Source of the DNA: Glaciozyma antarctica PI12
Lineage: Eukaryota > Basidiomycota > Microbotryomycetes > Kriegeriales > Camptobasidiaceae
Assembly: GCA_002917775.1 (NCBI GenBank)
Contig: KZ627147.1
Coordinates: 228,226-292,225 of the forward strand
Reading direction: 5' to 3'
DNA: 64,000 bases
Below, piece after piece: positions 1 to 11,819 of this stretch; position 1 is the stretch's first letter; each line of letters begins with the position of its first letter. Under the pieces are notes generated by a model. That model worked only from the letters and a program-made list of their open reading frames with translations. It had not been told where the DNA came from and ran no database searches. The position numbers and the translations under genes are program-made.

Positions 1-421
1 CTTCGACTGGGAGACTGTTCAGTTCGTTCTGATCTCTCTAGTCAGTCCTTGAGCTTCCCCCTGCTCTTAATCCCTGCCCGAGGAACATCGTCAACATTTG
101 GTACTTTTGACTAGGTGGGCTGCACTAAATAATAAATTTAATTGTTGGACTTGGTAGCGCCCATCGCTCGTGCTGCCTCCAACTCACTCGTGCGTCTGCA
201 GCAAACTCAGTCGTACTTCTGCATCAAACTCATCCTACCCTCTCTCTCGGCCTCTACCCAGCCAACACCCTCCACCAACCGTCAAGCTCGGCGCCCCCTT
301 CTCGTCCAAGTGGCAAGCAGTCACACCTTCCACCCCTTCGCCACGCCCACCACCTCAAGGCCAACAGGTCCAGTCGACAATGACCCACCCCGCCTAAACG
401 CGCCCATCTACCAGATCATAT
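1..421. other. Upstream region / 5' leader of NOT1
   Basis: No conserved coding signal is visible here. The stretch just before the NOT1 ATG is C-rich and pyrimidine-rich, as expected of a promoter and 5' untranslated region in a GC-rich basidiomycete. Open frames in it start at non-ATG codons and look like chance. The left end of the window may cut an upstream gene, but none is recognisable. Confidence 0.5.
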
Positions 422-3400
422 ATGAGCCACAACAACCCTCCTCCTCCGACCTCGTTCGCCAACGCGAGCAGAGGTCACCCTCACCCCGCCAACCTGGGTC
501 CTTCAGTCGGTCCGCCACCGGGGCTTTGGGCGAACGGGGGAGGTCCACCGGGTGGAGGAGGAGGAGCTGGGCCGCCACCGATGAACGGCGCGGGTCCGTC
601 GCCTGGTCCACCGTCAGGAGGGGGAGTCAACAGCAGCCTCTTGACCATCGTTAGGGTACGTCTTCCCGCCCCTGCCCCCCACTTTGCACTCAAGCTGACT
701 CGAACCCACACGCAGGCTCAGCTCGTATTCCTCCTCTCAACGCTATCGGAAGACAACTGGATCAAGAACCGCGACGAGATTCGTTCGGTGAGCTCTCGTC
801 TTCGCGTGATGACTTCTCCGCCTCCCTGCTAACCCTCGTCCCCCCTACCCCAGCTCGTCGACCTCCATGGCCCTGAACCTCAAGTCCACCTCATTCGACG
901 ACTCATCCTCGCCTCCGCCCCTCTCCTCTCTCCCGCCTCATCCGCCTCTCCCCCGCCTTCAAACCCTTCCCAGCCCACTCCCCAGCCCACCCTCGTCCTC
1001 CGTCTCCTCGCCTCTGAAGTTCAGCGCATGGCGCGGGACCCAGTCTCGGCAGAACGATTCCGGGACGCGGTGACGCAGGGCTCAGATGGACCAGGCGGAA
1101 CGGACTCTGTCCTTCGAAGCTTCTCCCTCTCGACCCTCCTCGCCAACCCCGCCCTCGCCGACCTCTCCCCCCTCGAGCGCCTCGTCTTCTGCACCCCCTT
1201 CCTCGCCCTCCTCTTCAACGCGACCTCGTCCCAACCCGCCGCGACAGGCGCAAAGCGAGCACTGGGCCTCGAAGCTGCCACCCTCATCCGCCACGTCCTC
1301 CCCCCAGCCCTCGAGCAACTCGGTGCCCCAGCCTCCTCTCAAGCGGACCTGGCCGAGCTCTCACCCCTCCCCATCTCAAAACTCTTCTCCATCCTCCTGT
1401 CGGACCTCACCCTCGGCGAAAAGGACGGCGAAGGGGAGCAAGTCCTCACCGACGACGACCGCCGCGCGATCGTCCTCGCGGCCGTACGAGGTCGCCTTGG
1501 ACCCGAAGTCGGCTCTCAGGCGCTCACTCACGCGTTGGGCGACATGTCGTTCGCGCTGAGCTCCCCTCCCTCTCCCATCGCCCTCCTCTCCCGCCTCTCC
1601 CCCGTCCCCGCCCTCTGCACTCCCGACCTCGTCCGCGCCGTCCTCGCACGATTCGGCAACTTGGCATCTTCAGAGACGGAAGCGGGTGGAGGAGGCGCTG
1701 AGCTTCGCGTGTCGGCGATGCTGTTCGACCTGGTCGACCTCGCCCTCAAGGACGCAGAGTTGGCATCGGGAATCGACTTGGCGAGCTGGATTCGAGGAGT
1801 GCACGAGCTACAGCCCGCGCTTCGGTGGGGGGACGTCGTCCGGGCTTACGACAGCCCTCTCCGTTCCCTCCCCGACTCCTGGGGTCTCCGCCTCTTCGCG
1901 ACCTTCCTCTCCCTCTCTCCCTCTCCTCTCGACCCTCCCTCCTCTCAGCAATTCACCCTCGCCTCCGCCCCAGGCGGTTCCTCCGCCATCAGCGGCCTCT
2001 GGTCACCTTGGGCGAACCCGCACCTCCAATTCTCCCTCATCGATCGCCTCCTCTGCCTCCCCGTCGAGTCATTTAACCTCGCCGCCCTCACGTCGATCCA
2101 CAAGGTCGTTAGTATCGAGGATGCGGCGGGCGCGAGTCCGACGATCAAGGCGCTTGCGGCGGCGGCGCAGGGGAGTGTGTGGAATTGTAGGGAGCTGGTC
2201 GCGACGCTTGTGAGGCTGAGTGAGGCGCAGGGGAGTGGGCAGGAGCTGGCGGCGAGGGTGCATGAGGTGCTGGAGAGGGGGTGCAAGAGTAACCCCGAGC
2301 TTGTGCTGATCGCGCTGGTTCAGATTGAGGTGCGTTTGTGGGGGCTGTGACCGGGGACGGTGAGCTAACGTGGTGCGTGCGTGTGCAGAAACCCTGGAAC
2401 CCCCTCCACTCCGAACTCACCGCCCGCCTCCTCTCGACCTTCCTCACCGGTCACCCCTACCACCAACTCGTCTTCCTCCGCATCTTCCAGACCGACCACC
2501 TCTTCCTCACGGCGGCCCTACGCGACTTCTACGCCGAGAGCGAAATCAACGTCTCGCGGATCCTCGACGTCGCACAAGATCTCAAGATCCTCGACCTTGT
2601 CCTCGACCTCCGACCGTTCTTCCTCTCCCTCGATCTGGCCGCCCTCGCTAGTCGACGCGAGTACCTCAACCTCGACAAGTGGCTCGCAGGGTCGATCGCG
2701 GCGCATGGAGGCGTCTTTGTTCGCGCTACGCTCGAGTTTACCGGACACAAGGTCAAGCACGACCTTACGAGGCAGGAGCTCGACCCTCCGCCTGAGCCGA
2801 CGACGCTCTCGCTCAACGCTGCGACGGTCGCCATCTTCATGAGGGCTCTTCGACTCCAGTGCGTTCTTGTTCTTACGTGGACTGGGAGCGCTCGCTAACG
2901 CGCGTACTTGTGCAGCCACGAGCTCTTCACTGGCAGCGACGTCGAGCTCTAGCTCTTCATTCGGACGCAGTGCCTCCAGCTCTACCCCCGCTTGATGAAC
3001 TTCTCGCCCGGGAGCGCCGACAGCGAGCCTGGCATGGCCGTCGTCACCTTCACGCCCGAGATCGAAGCCGAGTGCGACGCCCTCTACAAGCGCATGTTCG
3101 AAGCCGAGATCTCGGTCGACAACGTCGTCAGCGCGCTCCAGCGGGCCAAGGAGAGCGACAATCAGCACGACCACGAGTTCTTCGCGTGCTTCCTCCACGG
3201 CCTCTTCGACGAGCACCGGTTCTTCAACACGTACCCCGCCAACGAGCTCACCCTCGCCGCCTGCCTCTTTGGCGACTTCATCCAGTACCAACTCATCGAC
3301 TTTATCCCCCTCGGCATCGCCGTTCGCTACGTCCTCGACGCCCTCCGCAACCCTCCCGACTCGAACTGGTTCCGGTTCGGCATCCAAGCCCTCGCGCGCT

Positions 3401-6400
3401 TCCAGTCCCGCCTCGCCGAGTGGCCTCAACTCGCCCATTCGATCCTCTCGATCCCGCACGTCCAGCAGGTCCACCCCGAGGTCGCCAACATCGCTCGAAC
3501 GGCGCTTCAGCAGCGGGAGAACGGAGGCGAGAATGGACTCGAGACTGGAGGAGCGGGAGACGTGCTGGGTGGAGCGCTCGAGTTGAGGAACGTCGAGGAG
3601 GAACGACCGGCGTTCACGGCGATTCACGTCGATAAGAGCGGAGAGGAGGAGCCCGAGGCGCCCGACGAGGACACGACGGACAAGATCCTCTTTATCGTCA
3701 ACAACCTCGCCCTCAACAATTTTGACACCAAGGTCGCCGAGATGGTCAAGCGAATGGATCCGGCGCACTTTGCGTGGTTCGCGCACTACCTCGTCGCGCA
3801 GCGCGTCAGCATCGAGCCGAACAACCATCAGCTGTACCACAAGTTCCTCGACGCTCTCGCGATGCCGCTCCTCGTCAAGCGCGTCCTGTACGAAACGTTC
3901 GTCAAGCTTTCGACGCTCCTCAACTCGGAGAAGACGGTCCAGTCGAGCACGGAACGAACGCTCCTCAAGAACCTCGGATCCTGGCTCGGAGGCCTCACCC
4001 TCGCCAAGAACAAGCCGATCAAGCAGCAGAACATCGCGTTCAAGGAACTCCTCATTCAGGGGTACGACAGCAACCGCCTCATCGTCGCCATTCCGTTCGT
4101 CTGCAAGGTCCTCGAGCAGTGCTCCAAGTCGCGCGTCTTCAAGCCGCCCAACCCCTGGCTCATGGCCATCCTCCGCCTCCTCGTCGAGCTCTACCAATTC
4201 GCCGAACTCAAGCTCAACCTCAAGTTCGAGATTGAAGTCCTCTGCAAGACGCTCAACGTCGACCTCAAGGACGTCGAGCCGACCGACCTCCTCCGGAACC
4301 GACCCAAGGAGGCTCCTCCGGCGGATCTGAGTCTGGCACCCAACCCCGAGATCGAGGAGCAGGCGCTCAGTCGGAGCTTCGCGCCTCCGGGCGTGCATTC
4401 GCTTCCGAACGACCAGGGACGACCGCAGGCTCCGGCGCTCATGCTTGGAAGCAATCAGGCTGGCTACTCGCTATCCCTCCAGGGTGGGTTCTCGTTCCGT
4501 GCTCTCCACGTCGTGCTTGTCGCTGACGATCCCGATGCTGTAGACACCATCTCGGCCGCGCTCCAGAGCCTCCCCAACCACATCACCTTCAACCCTCAGA
4601 TCCCCCTCTTCGCCAGCAACAACGCTCTCAAGCGACTCGTATTTGTCGCCATTGACCGCGCCGTGCGCGAGATCATCGCCCCCGTCGTCGAACGCTCCGT
4701 CACGATCGCCGGCATCTCGACGCGCGAGCTGACGATGAAGGACTTTGCGATGGAAGGCGACGAGGAGAAGATGGGCACGGCGGCGCACCTCATGGTTCAG
4801 AACCTCGCCGGCAGCCTCGCCCTCGTTACGTGCAAGGAGCCTCTCCGGATCAGCATGGTCACCCACATTCGGAACCTCCTCCTTCAGAACGGCTTCTCGG
4901 AGCAGACCATTCCCGAGCAGGCGATTCTTGTCGTCGCGGCGGATAACCTCGAGCTCGCGTGCGGCGTCGTTGAAAAGGTCGCGATGGAGAAGGCCGTCTT
5001 GGAGGTCGACGATGGACTCGCTCCCGCTTACCTCGCTAGGCGCACTCACCGCGAGGTACGTCCACGTTCCGCTGGCTCTCTTCTCACTCCGTCGCTGACT
5101 TTTGGCTTCTCTCACAGCGCTCTCGCGAGGCTTTCTGGGACACGGCGGCCATGGCAGCTTCGCACTACTCGGGCATGCTTCCCGATCCTCTGCGCCTCAA
5201 GCTCGGCGGTCTCCAACCTCAGCAGCTCCAAGTCTACGAAGACTTCTCGCGCGTTCGCACTCTTCAGATCCAAGCGGGTGCGTCCTTCCCCTCGTCTTGG
5301 CGTTTGAGCTTTCGATAACCATCTTGTGGTTACAGAGCAGCGGAATGGCGCGGCGGGATACGAGTCTCCTGCACTGGCGGCGGCTCGCACGCCCCAGATG
5401 GCGGACGCTGTCGCGCTTACGCCGACGGTTCTCACCGGCCCTCAAGCGATGGAGAAGTTCGCCGCGAGTTCTACTTCCTCAGGAACGATTGGGCTTTTCT
5501 GACCTGTTCACTTTCAACAGGCTCTCGTCAGCGACCTCGAGAAGTACCTCGCGACGGAATCGGCTTCGGCACTCGCTCGCCTGGGACCCGAGAACGACAT
5601 TCGCCAGATCCTTCAGCAGATCCCCCTCATCGCTGCTGGATCCGCCCACCGCGACGAGACGGCCCTCGGGTGCTCGCAGAAGATCGTCCAGCTCCTCTAC
5701 CGCAGCGAAACGGCCCTCGCACGCGAGGTCTACGTCTTCCTCCTCGAGCGCCTCTGCAGCATCTCCGTCAAGGTCGCCAAGGAGGTCACCGCCTGGCTCG
5801 TTTACGCCGAGGACGAGCGCAAGTTCAACGTCCCTGTCACGACCGCCCTCGTTCAAGCTCGCCTCATCAACGCCGCCGAACTCGACGTTCAGCTCGCCAA
5901 GTTCGTCACGCGCGAGTACCGCCCTAGCGTCGTCGACTTTGCGGCGAGGTTCGTCGCTGAGTGCCTCATGGAGGTTCCGCCTGTCGCGTCCCGAGAGCAG
6001 CTTGCCAACTCTCTCGGTGCATTGGCCGAAGCCACTCGACTCGGAAAGGGCACGGAGACGTGAGTGCTTCTCTCGCGTGCGAGGATCGCAGGTCGACTGA
6101 CTTGGGATTCGGCCTGCAGCTCTCGCCAACTGCTTCAAGAGCTTCGCGGCGTCGTCCAGTCGAGGTCTTCGTCGCCTGGCAAGACGGGCGTCGACGACGC
6201 CAGCGTTCGCGAACAGTTGACGTACTGCTTCGCCGAATGGGTCCGATTGTACCAGCAGTCGTTCTCGGTCGAGAAGTCGTTCGTCGATTTCGTCGTTCAG
6301 CTCCAGAACCAGGGCATCCTCAAGGGGGAGGAGATCTCGTCTCTCTTCTTCCGCGTGTGCGCCGAGGTCAGCGTCGACAGCTACATCAAGCATAAGGCCG

Positions 6401-8037
6401 CCGGAGGATCCCCCGCCACCGGCATCTTCCAGCCCATCGACGCCTTCGCCAAGCTCATCGTCTTCATGATCAAGTACCACGCCGACCCGACGGGCGCCAA
6501 CAACGACAAGGCCAAGGTCCACTACATGACCAAGGTCCTCTCGATCGTCGTCCTCGTTCTCGCCAACGCGCACGAGGAGCTCGGGACCCACTTCCAGCAG
6601 AAGCCGTTCTTCCGGTTCTTCTCGAGCCTCCTCAGCAACCTCGCCGCGATCGAGTCGCACCTCGGATCGGCCTACTACCAGATCCTCGTCGCCTTGAGGT
6701 GCGTTCTTCTCCTCGATCCTTGACGGCGCAGAAACTGACGCTCCCTTCTCGACAGCCACTCGGTCAACACGCTACAGCCGCTGTTCTTCCCTGGCTTCAC
6801 GTTCTCGTGGGTCGGGTTGATCTCGCATCGCCTCTTCATGCCGAAGCTTCTCATGCAGAAGGACAAGGAGGTACGTCCTGCAGTCTCCACCGACGCAGGT
6901 ACAGCTGCTTACCTTTCTTCTGCAGGGCTGGTCGTCGTTCCTCCGCCAACTCATCTCCCTCCTTCGATTCCTCGCCCCCTTCCTCCGGCGCGGCGAACTG
7001 GGCGAGACGACGAGGGCGTTGTTCCTAGGGACGCAGCGGATCATGATCATCCTCGTCCACGACTTCCCCGACTTCCTCTCCCAGTCCTTCTTCGCCCTCT
7101 GCGACGTCATCCCTCCGCAGTGCATCCAGTTGCACAACCTCATCCTCAGCGCCTTCCCCGTCACCACCTCCCTCCGCCTCCCCGACCCTCTCCAGCCGGG
7201 CCTCAAGATCGAGCTACTCCCCGAGATCCACAAGTCGCCGCAGGTCCTCACCGACTACACGATCGCGCTGTCGACGGCAGAGCTCCGGGCGCCGTTGGAC
7301 AAGTTCCTTCAGACGCGAGCACCGGCGACGCTTCCGGCGAGCCTCAAGGAGCGGCTTTTGCTTCCGAGCAGGAACGAGACGTCCGACACGAAGTACAGCA
7401 TCCCCCTCATCAACGCCTTCGTCTTCTACACCGGCGTCGTCGCGATCAACCAGAGCAAGGCGCAGACGGGCCAGGTCACTTTCGACCCCAAGTCGACCTC
7501 GTCGTTGCTGCTTCGCCAGCTCATCGCCGACATGGATCCCGAAGGTGCGTCCAACTACTGCCGTTCTCTCCTTCGTTCTCCGTGCTGACTCTCGCTTTGT
7601 AGGTCGCTACTTCGTCATCGCTGCCGCCGCGAACCAGCTTCGATACCCCAACGCGCACACCTACTGGTTCTCGTCGTTCCTCCTCTCAGCTTTCGCCGAA
7701 ACGTCGGACGAAGTCGCTCGCGAGCAGATCGTCCGAGTCCTCCTAGAGCGGATCATCGTGTCGAGGCCTCATGCTGTGAGTCTGTTCCCTTGCTCTTTCG
7801 TCGATCACGTCGCTGATCCTGGTCAATCGCAGTGGGGAGTCCTCTTCACTTTCTCGCAGCTCCTCACGGATCCTCAGTACAAGCTTCTGAGCCACGCCTT
7901 CGTCTCCTGTACGTGGCTTGCCTTGCTCGTATCGAACCAAGACTCACCCGTTCTCTTCCTCAGGCGACCCTCTCGTCGCAGCTCTCTTTGACCAAGTCAC
8001 TTCGAGGTCGACTGCGGTCGCTGTCGCAGCGGCCTGA
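422..8037 (+). CDS. NOT1: CCR4-NOT complex scaffold subunit NOT1
   Basis: NOT1 is the scaffold of the CCR4-NOT deadenylase, which shortens poly(A) tails and represses mRNAs. The gene is split by about 13 short introns; the first starts at 656. Recognisable parts in order: a Pro/Gly-rich start, N-terminal HEAT repeats, the HEAT module that binds TTP-like adaptors (FFACFLHGLFDEHRFF, near 3180), the MIF4G domain that binds CAF1 (DKILFIVNNLALNNFDTKVA, near 3690), the DUF3819 helical region (about 4600-5050), and the C-terminal NOT1 superfamily homology domain that binds NOT2/NOT3/NOT5 (FPDFLSQSFFALCDVIPPQC, near 7060). The final exon ends VAVAAA-stop. Start chosen at the ATG at 422, which opens MSHNNPPPP. 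Oddity: an in-frame TAG at 2950-2952 interrupts a conserved block beside a duplicated AGCTCT hexamer (see findings). Family assignment is secure; exact intron borders are approximate. Confidence 0.93.
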
Positions 8038-8391
8038 GTGAGGCACCCTCTCACATTCCTAAAATCCCATTCTCCCGTTCTCAAATCCTGGTCTAGCTTC
8101 CTCCGTACTTGGTAGTCCTGCACAAGTGTAACAGATATCCACCCCAGTTCAACATCTACACGAGAGAGCGAGAGCGCAAGTGTTCGCGTGGTAGCGAGCG
8201 CCAGGACGGTGCGAAGAAGAACGAGCGAGCGAGCGAGCGAGCGAACGAGGTGACTTTTTCCGCGCGCCGCCTCGAATGCTCTCGGCCTCCCCCTCGCTTG
8301 CTGCACCCTTTCTTTGTTCAATAAATCTACGACACCCTTCTCCCCAGTCTAATCCCCTCAAGGCGTCGTCGGATCTGCTCCCAAAGTCCCA
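8038..8391. other. Convergent intergenic region between NOT1 and CAS1-like gene
   Basis: About 350 nt between two convergent stop codons, serving as both 3' untranslated regions. It contains a GAGC tetranucleotide microsatellite at about 8222-8246. No conserved open frame is seen. Confidence 0.6.
8222..8246. repeat. GAGC tetranucleotide microsatellite
   Basis: Roughly five to six consecutive GAGC units lie between the convergent NOT1 and CAS1-like genes. Confidence 0.8.
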
Positions 8392-11300
8392 TCAGCACCC
8401 GCTCGCCCACCAACGCAGAGAGAGCGACTCACACAACCGATTGAGCACCCACAGCCCAAAAATGATGAGGAGGAACTTGAACCTCAAGTCGCTCCTCGTA
8501 AACGCCACGAACTTGGCCAAAACGGACGTCTCGACCGGAGGAGAAGCGAACGTCGGCACGTCCTTCTCCTCTCCTTCGGCCGACACGTTCGCGAGCGGGA
8601 CGTACTCGGCTCCTCCTGCCGCCGAAGCTGCTGGAACGCGCGCCACGTTCGGCTTGGGGAGTCCGGGAGAGGCGGCACAGATCCAGGAGGTTAACGCGCC
8701 GGTTGCTGAGGCGGTTTGGTTGCTGACGAAGACGAACTGGTGGAGAGAGAGGTCAGCGGAGCGGGCGAGGAGAGGGGGAGAGAACGCACGACCAAGCTCG
8801 TGAGGATAAAGTTGAGAGGTCGAAGCCAAGGTCCGCCGGGGAGCATCATAATAATCCCTTTCGTGCTTAGCAGAGGGAGAAAAGTCAGCCTCTGCACGCG
8901 GAGGAAGGATCGGAAAACGAAAGGAACTCACTCGGCCGCGATGAATAGGTGGAATTGAATGATGAAGGTCTCGAGCGAGCACTGCCCGAAGAAGATGAAG
9001 AATTTGGACGACGTCGAGCGAAGGTAGGGCGTCGCGTTCCTAAGGATGCAAAAGGCGAGGACGGGGAAGATGGAGACGTAGGGGTGGTAGCCGTTGTAGA
9101 CGAACTTGCTCGCGCGAGTAAGCTCGAAGACCATGTAGGCCGCCATCGCTCCCGCCGAACCCATGATCGTCCATCGCTCCCACTGCGCCCACTCGGGTCG
9201 ATCCGTCACGCGCGCCTCTTTGATCTTGATGAACGCCAGCGCGGTCAACATGCCTCCCCAGACGATCCACATGTCGAGCGCGACGCGGAAGCGCCACTCT
9301 TTGGCGTTCCAGGCGGTCGCGAAGACGGTGTTGATGGCGGAGAAGGTCGCTTCGAGGGGTCCTTCCATCTCGAAGAAAAGGGCGGTGATGATCGAGGCGA
9401 AGGCGAGCTTGGCGAGGAGGAAGTGGGTGCGCTCGTTGTACTTGTTTCCAGCCCACAGCGTCACCCAGATAATGAGGAACCCTGCGTGCGTCAAATCGAG
9501 TCAGCCCGGCACGTAGCGCAACCCAAGGACGCTACCGTACACATGGTGACGAGGGGAGAGAAGTAGTACGAGAGGTAGTCGGTGTTCATGAGGTAGGCGA
9601 GGACGACGGTAAGGAGGTTGATCCGAACGAGGATGTTGGCGACGCGCGAGAATCCAAAGTCGGCCTTCTTGAGGAAGAAGCTAAGGTGACCGTAGCCGCT
9701 CATGAAGAGGTACGCCGCGACGAGGACGCGGATCGGGTTGTAGATACCGCTAATCTTGGACGCGCCGAGGTAGTGGTAGATGAGAATCGCAATCTGCATC
9801 CAGCCTTTCCACTCGTCCGTCTGCTCGCGGTTGAGGAATCCGAGGTCCTTCTCGGCGGGCTTGAGGGTAGCGACGCCTGCGACGAGCGAGGCGACGCAGA
9901 GGATGCCAAAGGTGAGGGCGTCGTACTGCTTGTTCTCCTTGAGGAAGAGGGACGTCCGGTCGGCGACGAAGAGGAAGGAGACGGCGAATCCGAAGATGGA
10001 GAGGGGGAGGAGGTACTTTTGTTCGGGGAAGAAGGCGAGGGTCGAAGAGGGAGTGTTGCCTGCGCAGCGAGGTTAGCTTCGATCGTTCAGGCAATGCAGA
10101 AAGACTCAGAACGCACCTTTCGAGTGGAAGTAGAGTCCAGCGGGTCCCCAAGTAAGGAGAAGGACGAGGAGGAGAAGCTGAATCCAGTTCGGGGTCGGGT
10201 ACTGTGAGCAGCACGTCTTGTCGAACGGGAACTTCTTCGGGAGGACGTCGTTGCACCTCAAGTTGAGGAGAACGCTCGCCTGAACCTTGGAGATGGCCTC
10301 GGAGAAGTGCAGCCCGTCCTGCGTCTCGTCCTCGAGTCCCTCGATCATCTCGTTGAAGACCTTGGGAATCGCCAGCGCCGGCCTCATCGTCGTCGACGAC
10401 GCCGCCTTGAGCCTCGATTCTAGGTGATCGTTCATCTCCTCAATATCCTCGTGGCGGAGCGTCGCAGCGCGCTCTGGCGAGAGGCGAGACTCAACGGCGT
10501 ACTCGACGGGCATGAGGATAACTTCGTCCGCGATGAGCGAGCCTCCGGGCGACACGGCTGCAAAGAGGTCGTCCATCTTCCTCGTCCACGCCTCGATCCC
10601 GCCCGATTCCGGGTAGCGAAGGTACCAGATCCCGCTCCCAACGACCGCCATTGTTGGAATACCGTTGCCGTCCGACTCGGAGAGGGTGCCGTCGAGGAAT
10701 TCGGCGGTACGAGTGCCGTTGAGGAATGGGTCCCAGTAGAAGGAAAACTGCATGCGGCCGACAGTGATGGTTCGGTCCGAGTGCTTCTCCGCGATCGTGC
10801 TGACCGTCTTGTCGACGTGCTTGACGGCGGCGTCTGCGTTCAGGAGCTCCCGTCAGCTCCCCCAGCTCCTTCGAGGACTCAGGAAGCAGCTCCGACTCAC
10901 AAAAGACTTGACGAACAGTCGAATCTCCAATGAAGACGACGTGGCGGCCATCAAAGCACTTGGTAACGTCGGGTGCGGAGTAGGAATGAAGCATGCATCC
11001 CTCGGGCTGCCAGCTCTGGTGGGTGTTGTCGAGCCAGCGACCTTCGTTGAGTAGCGCACGGCAATGATGACGGTCTCCCGAGTCTATCGCAGCAAGGAGA
11101 AGCAGTCAGTACCGCCGTTCGAGGAGCTGAACGAGCCAACAACGCGATAGACCAGCCCCGTTGCGCCGGGCTTCCGCAGCTCTCGTTGTCCTTCCAGCGC
11201 TCTCTCCGACTCTGTAATGCCTCCCTCTGCCCCCTGGCGTCCTTCTGTGCCCAGCTTAGCCGTTTAAGAGCTCCTCGTAGGACGGAAGTGACGCGCGCCG

Positions 11301-11525
11301 ACTACTCCCAACATCCAACCGCCGCCCACCTCTCCTTCTCAGCTTCCCCCCCCCCCCTCCTCCACCTACGCGCTCGAAAAGACCTTCCTCGAGAGTGGAA
11401 AAACTGCACTCACCCGTGATGAAGAAGCGAAAGATGGCTAGCGCGAAGACGACTCCCGTGAGGCCTAGGTGGAACGGGACGGTAGGGAAGACGAAGCCCT
11501 TTGCGCCGGTCTTTGCTGGTGCCAT
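8392..11525 (-). CDS. CAS1: CAS1-like O-acetyltransferase (SGNH domain plus 10-TM acyltransferase)
   Basis: Likely acetylates sugars of glycans in the Golgi, like Cryptococcus Cas1 and animal CASD1. The N-terminus has a signal-anchor helix ([10 protein letters not shown]), followed after a long first intron (about 330 nt) by the PC-esterase/SGNH domain with the nucleophile motif [14 protein letters not shown]. The C-terminal half is a run of hydrophobic segments with typical Cas1 signatures ([44 protein letters not shown]). Stop at 8392. The start is the ATG at 11525 ([11 protein letters not shown]), about 300 nt upstream (promoter side) of which lies the end of PDA1. Confidence in the family is high. 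The actual acceptor in this yeast is unknown; exopolysaccharide or cell-wall glucuronoxylomannan-like glycans are possible. Confidence 0.9.
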
Positions 11526-11819
11526 GGCTGGGCTTGAGCGGGTCGCCTCGAGTGAGAAGAAGGGAGCGAACGGAAGGAAAGGAAAGGAAGGAGCGTTGAG
11601 CTGAATTCCTCGAGTGGCTGGCGCGCGCGAAGGTCGAAGATCGCCAACTCAATCCGGCAGCGCCAAATCCGGAACGCCTTGCTCGACTTTTTGAGGCTTC
11701 GCTCCTCCGCGAGGTCCTTCCCCTTGTTCGTTAAAAACACACGGCTCTCTGCAGACCACTCTCCGACGCGAGAGTAGACGACGAAAAAGAAAGCCCTCTA
11801 AATTACGGCCCTGTTCCCC

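Noticed and set aside
2518-4398. 626-residue minus-strand open frame
   Set aside because: Exact antisense shadow of NOT1; Glu/Arg/Leu-rich antisense of a C/G-ending codon pattern.
8222-8246. GAGC repeats as a CRISPR-like or satellite array
   Set aside because: A plain tetranucleotide microsatellite without spacers. No CRISPR array exists in the window.
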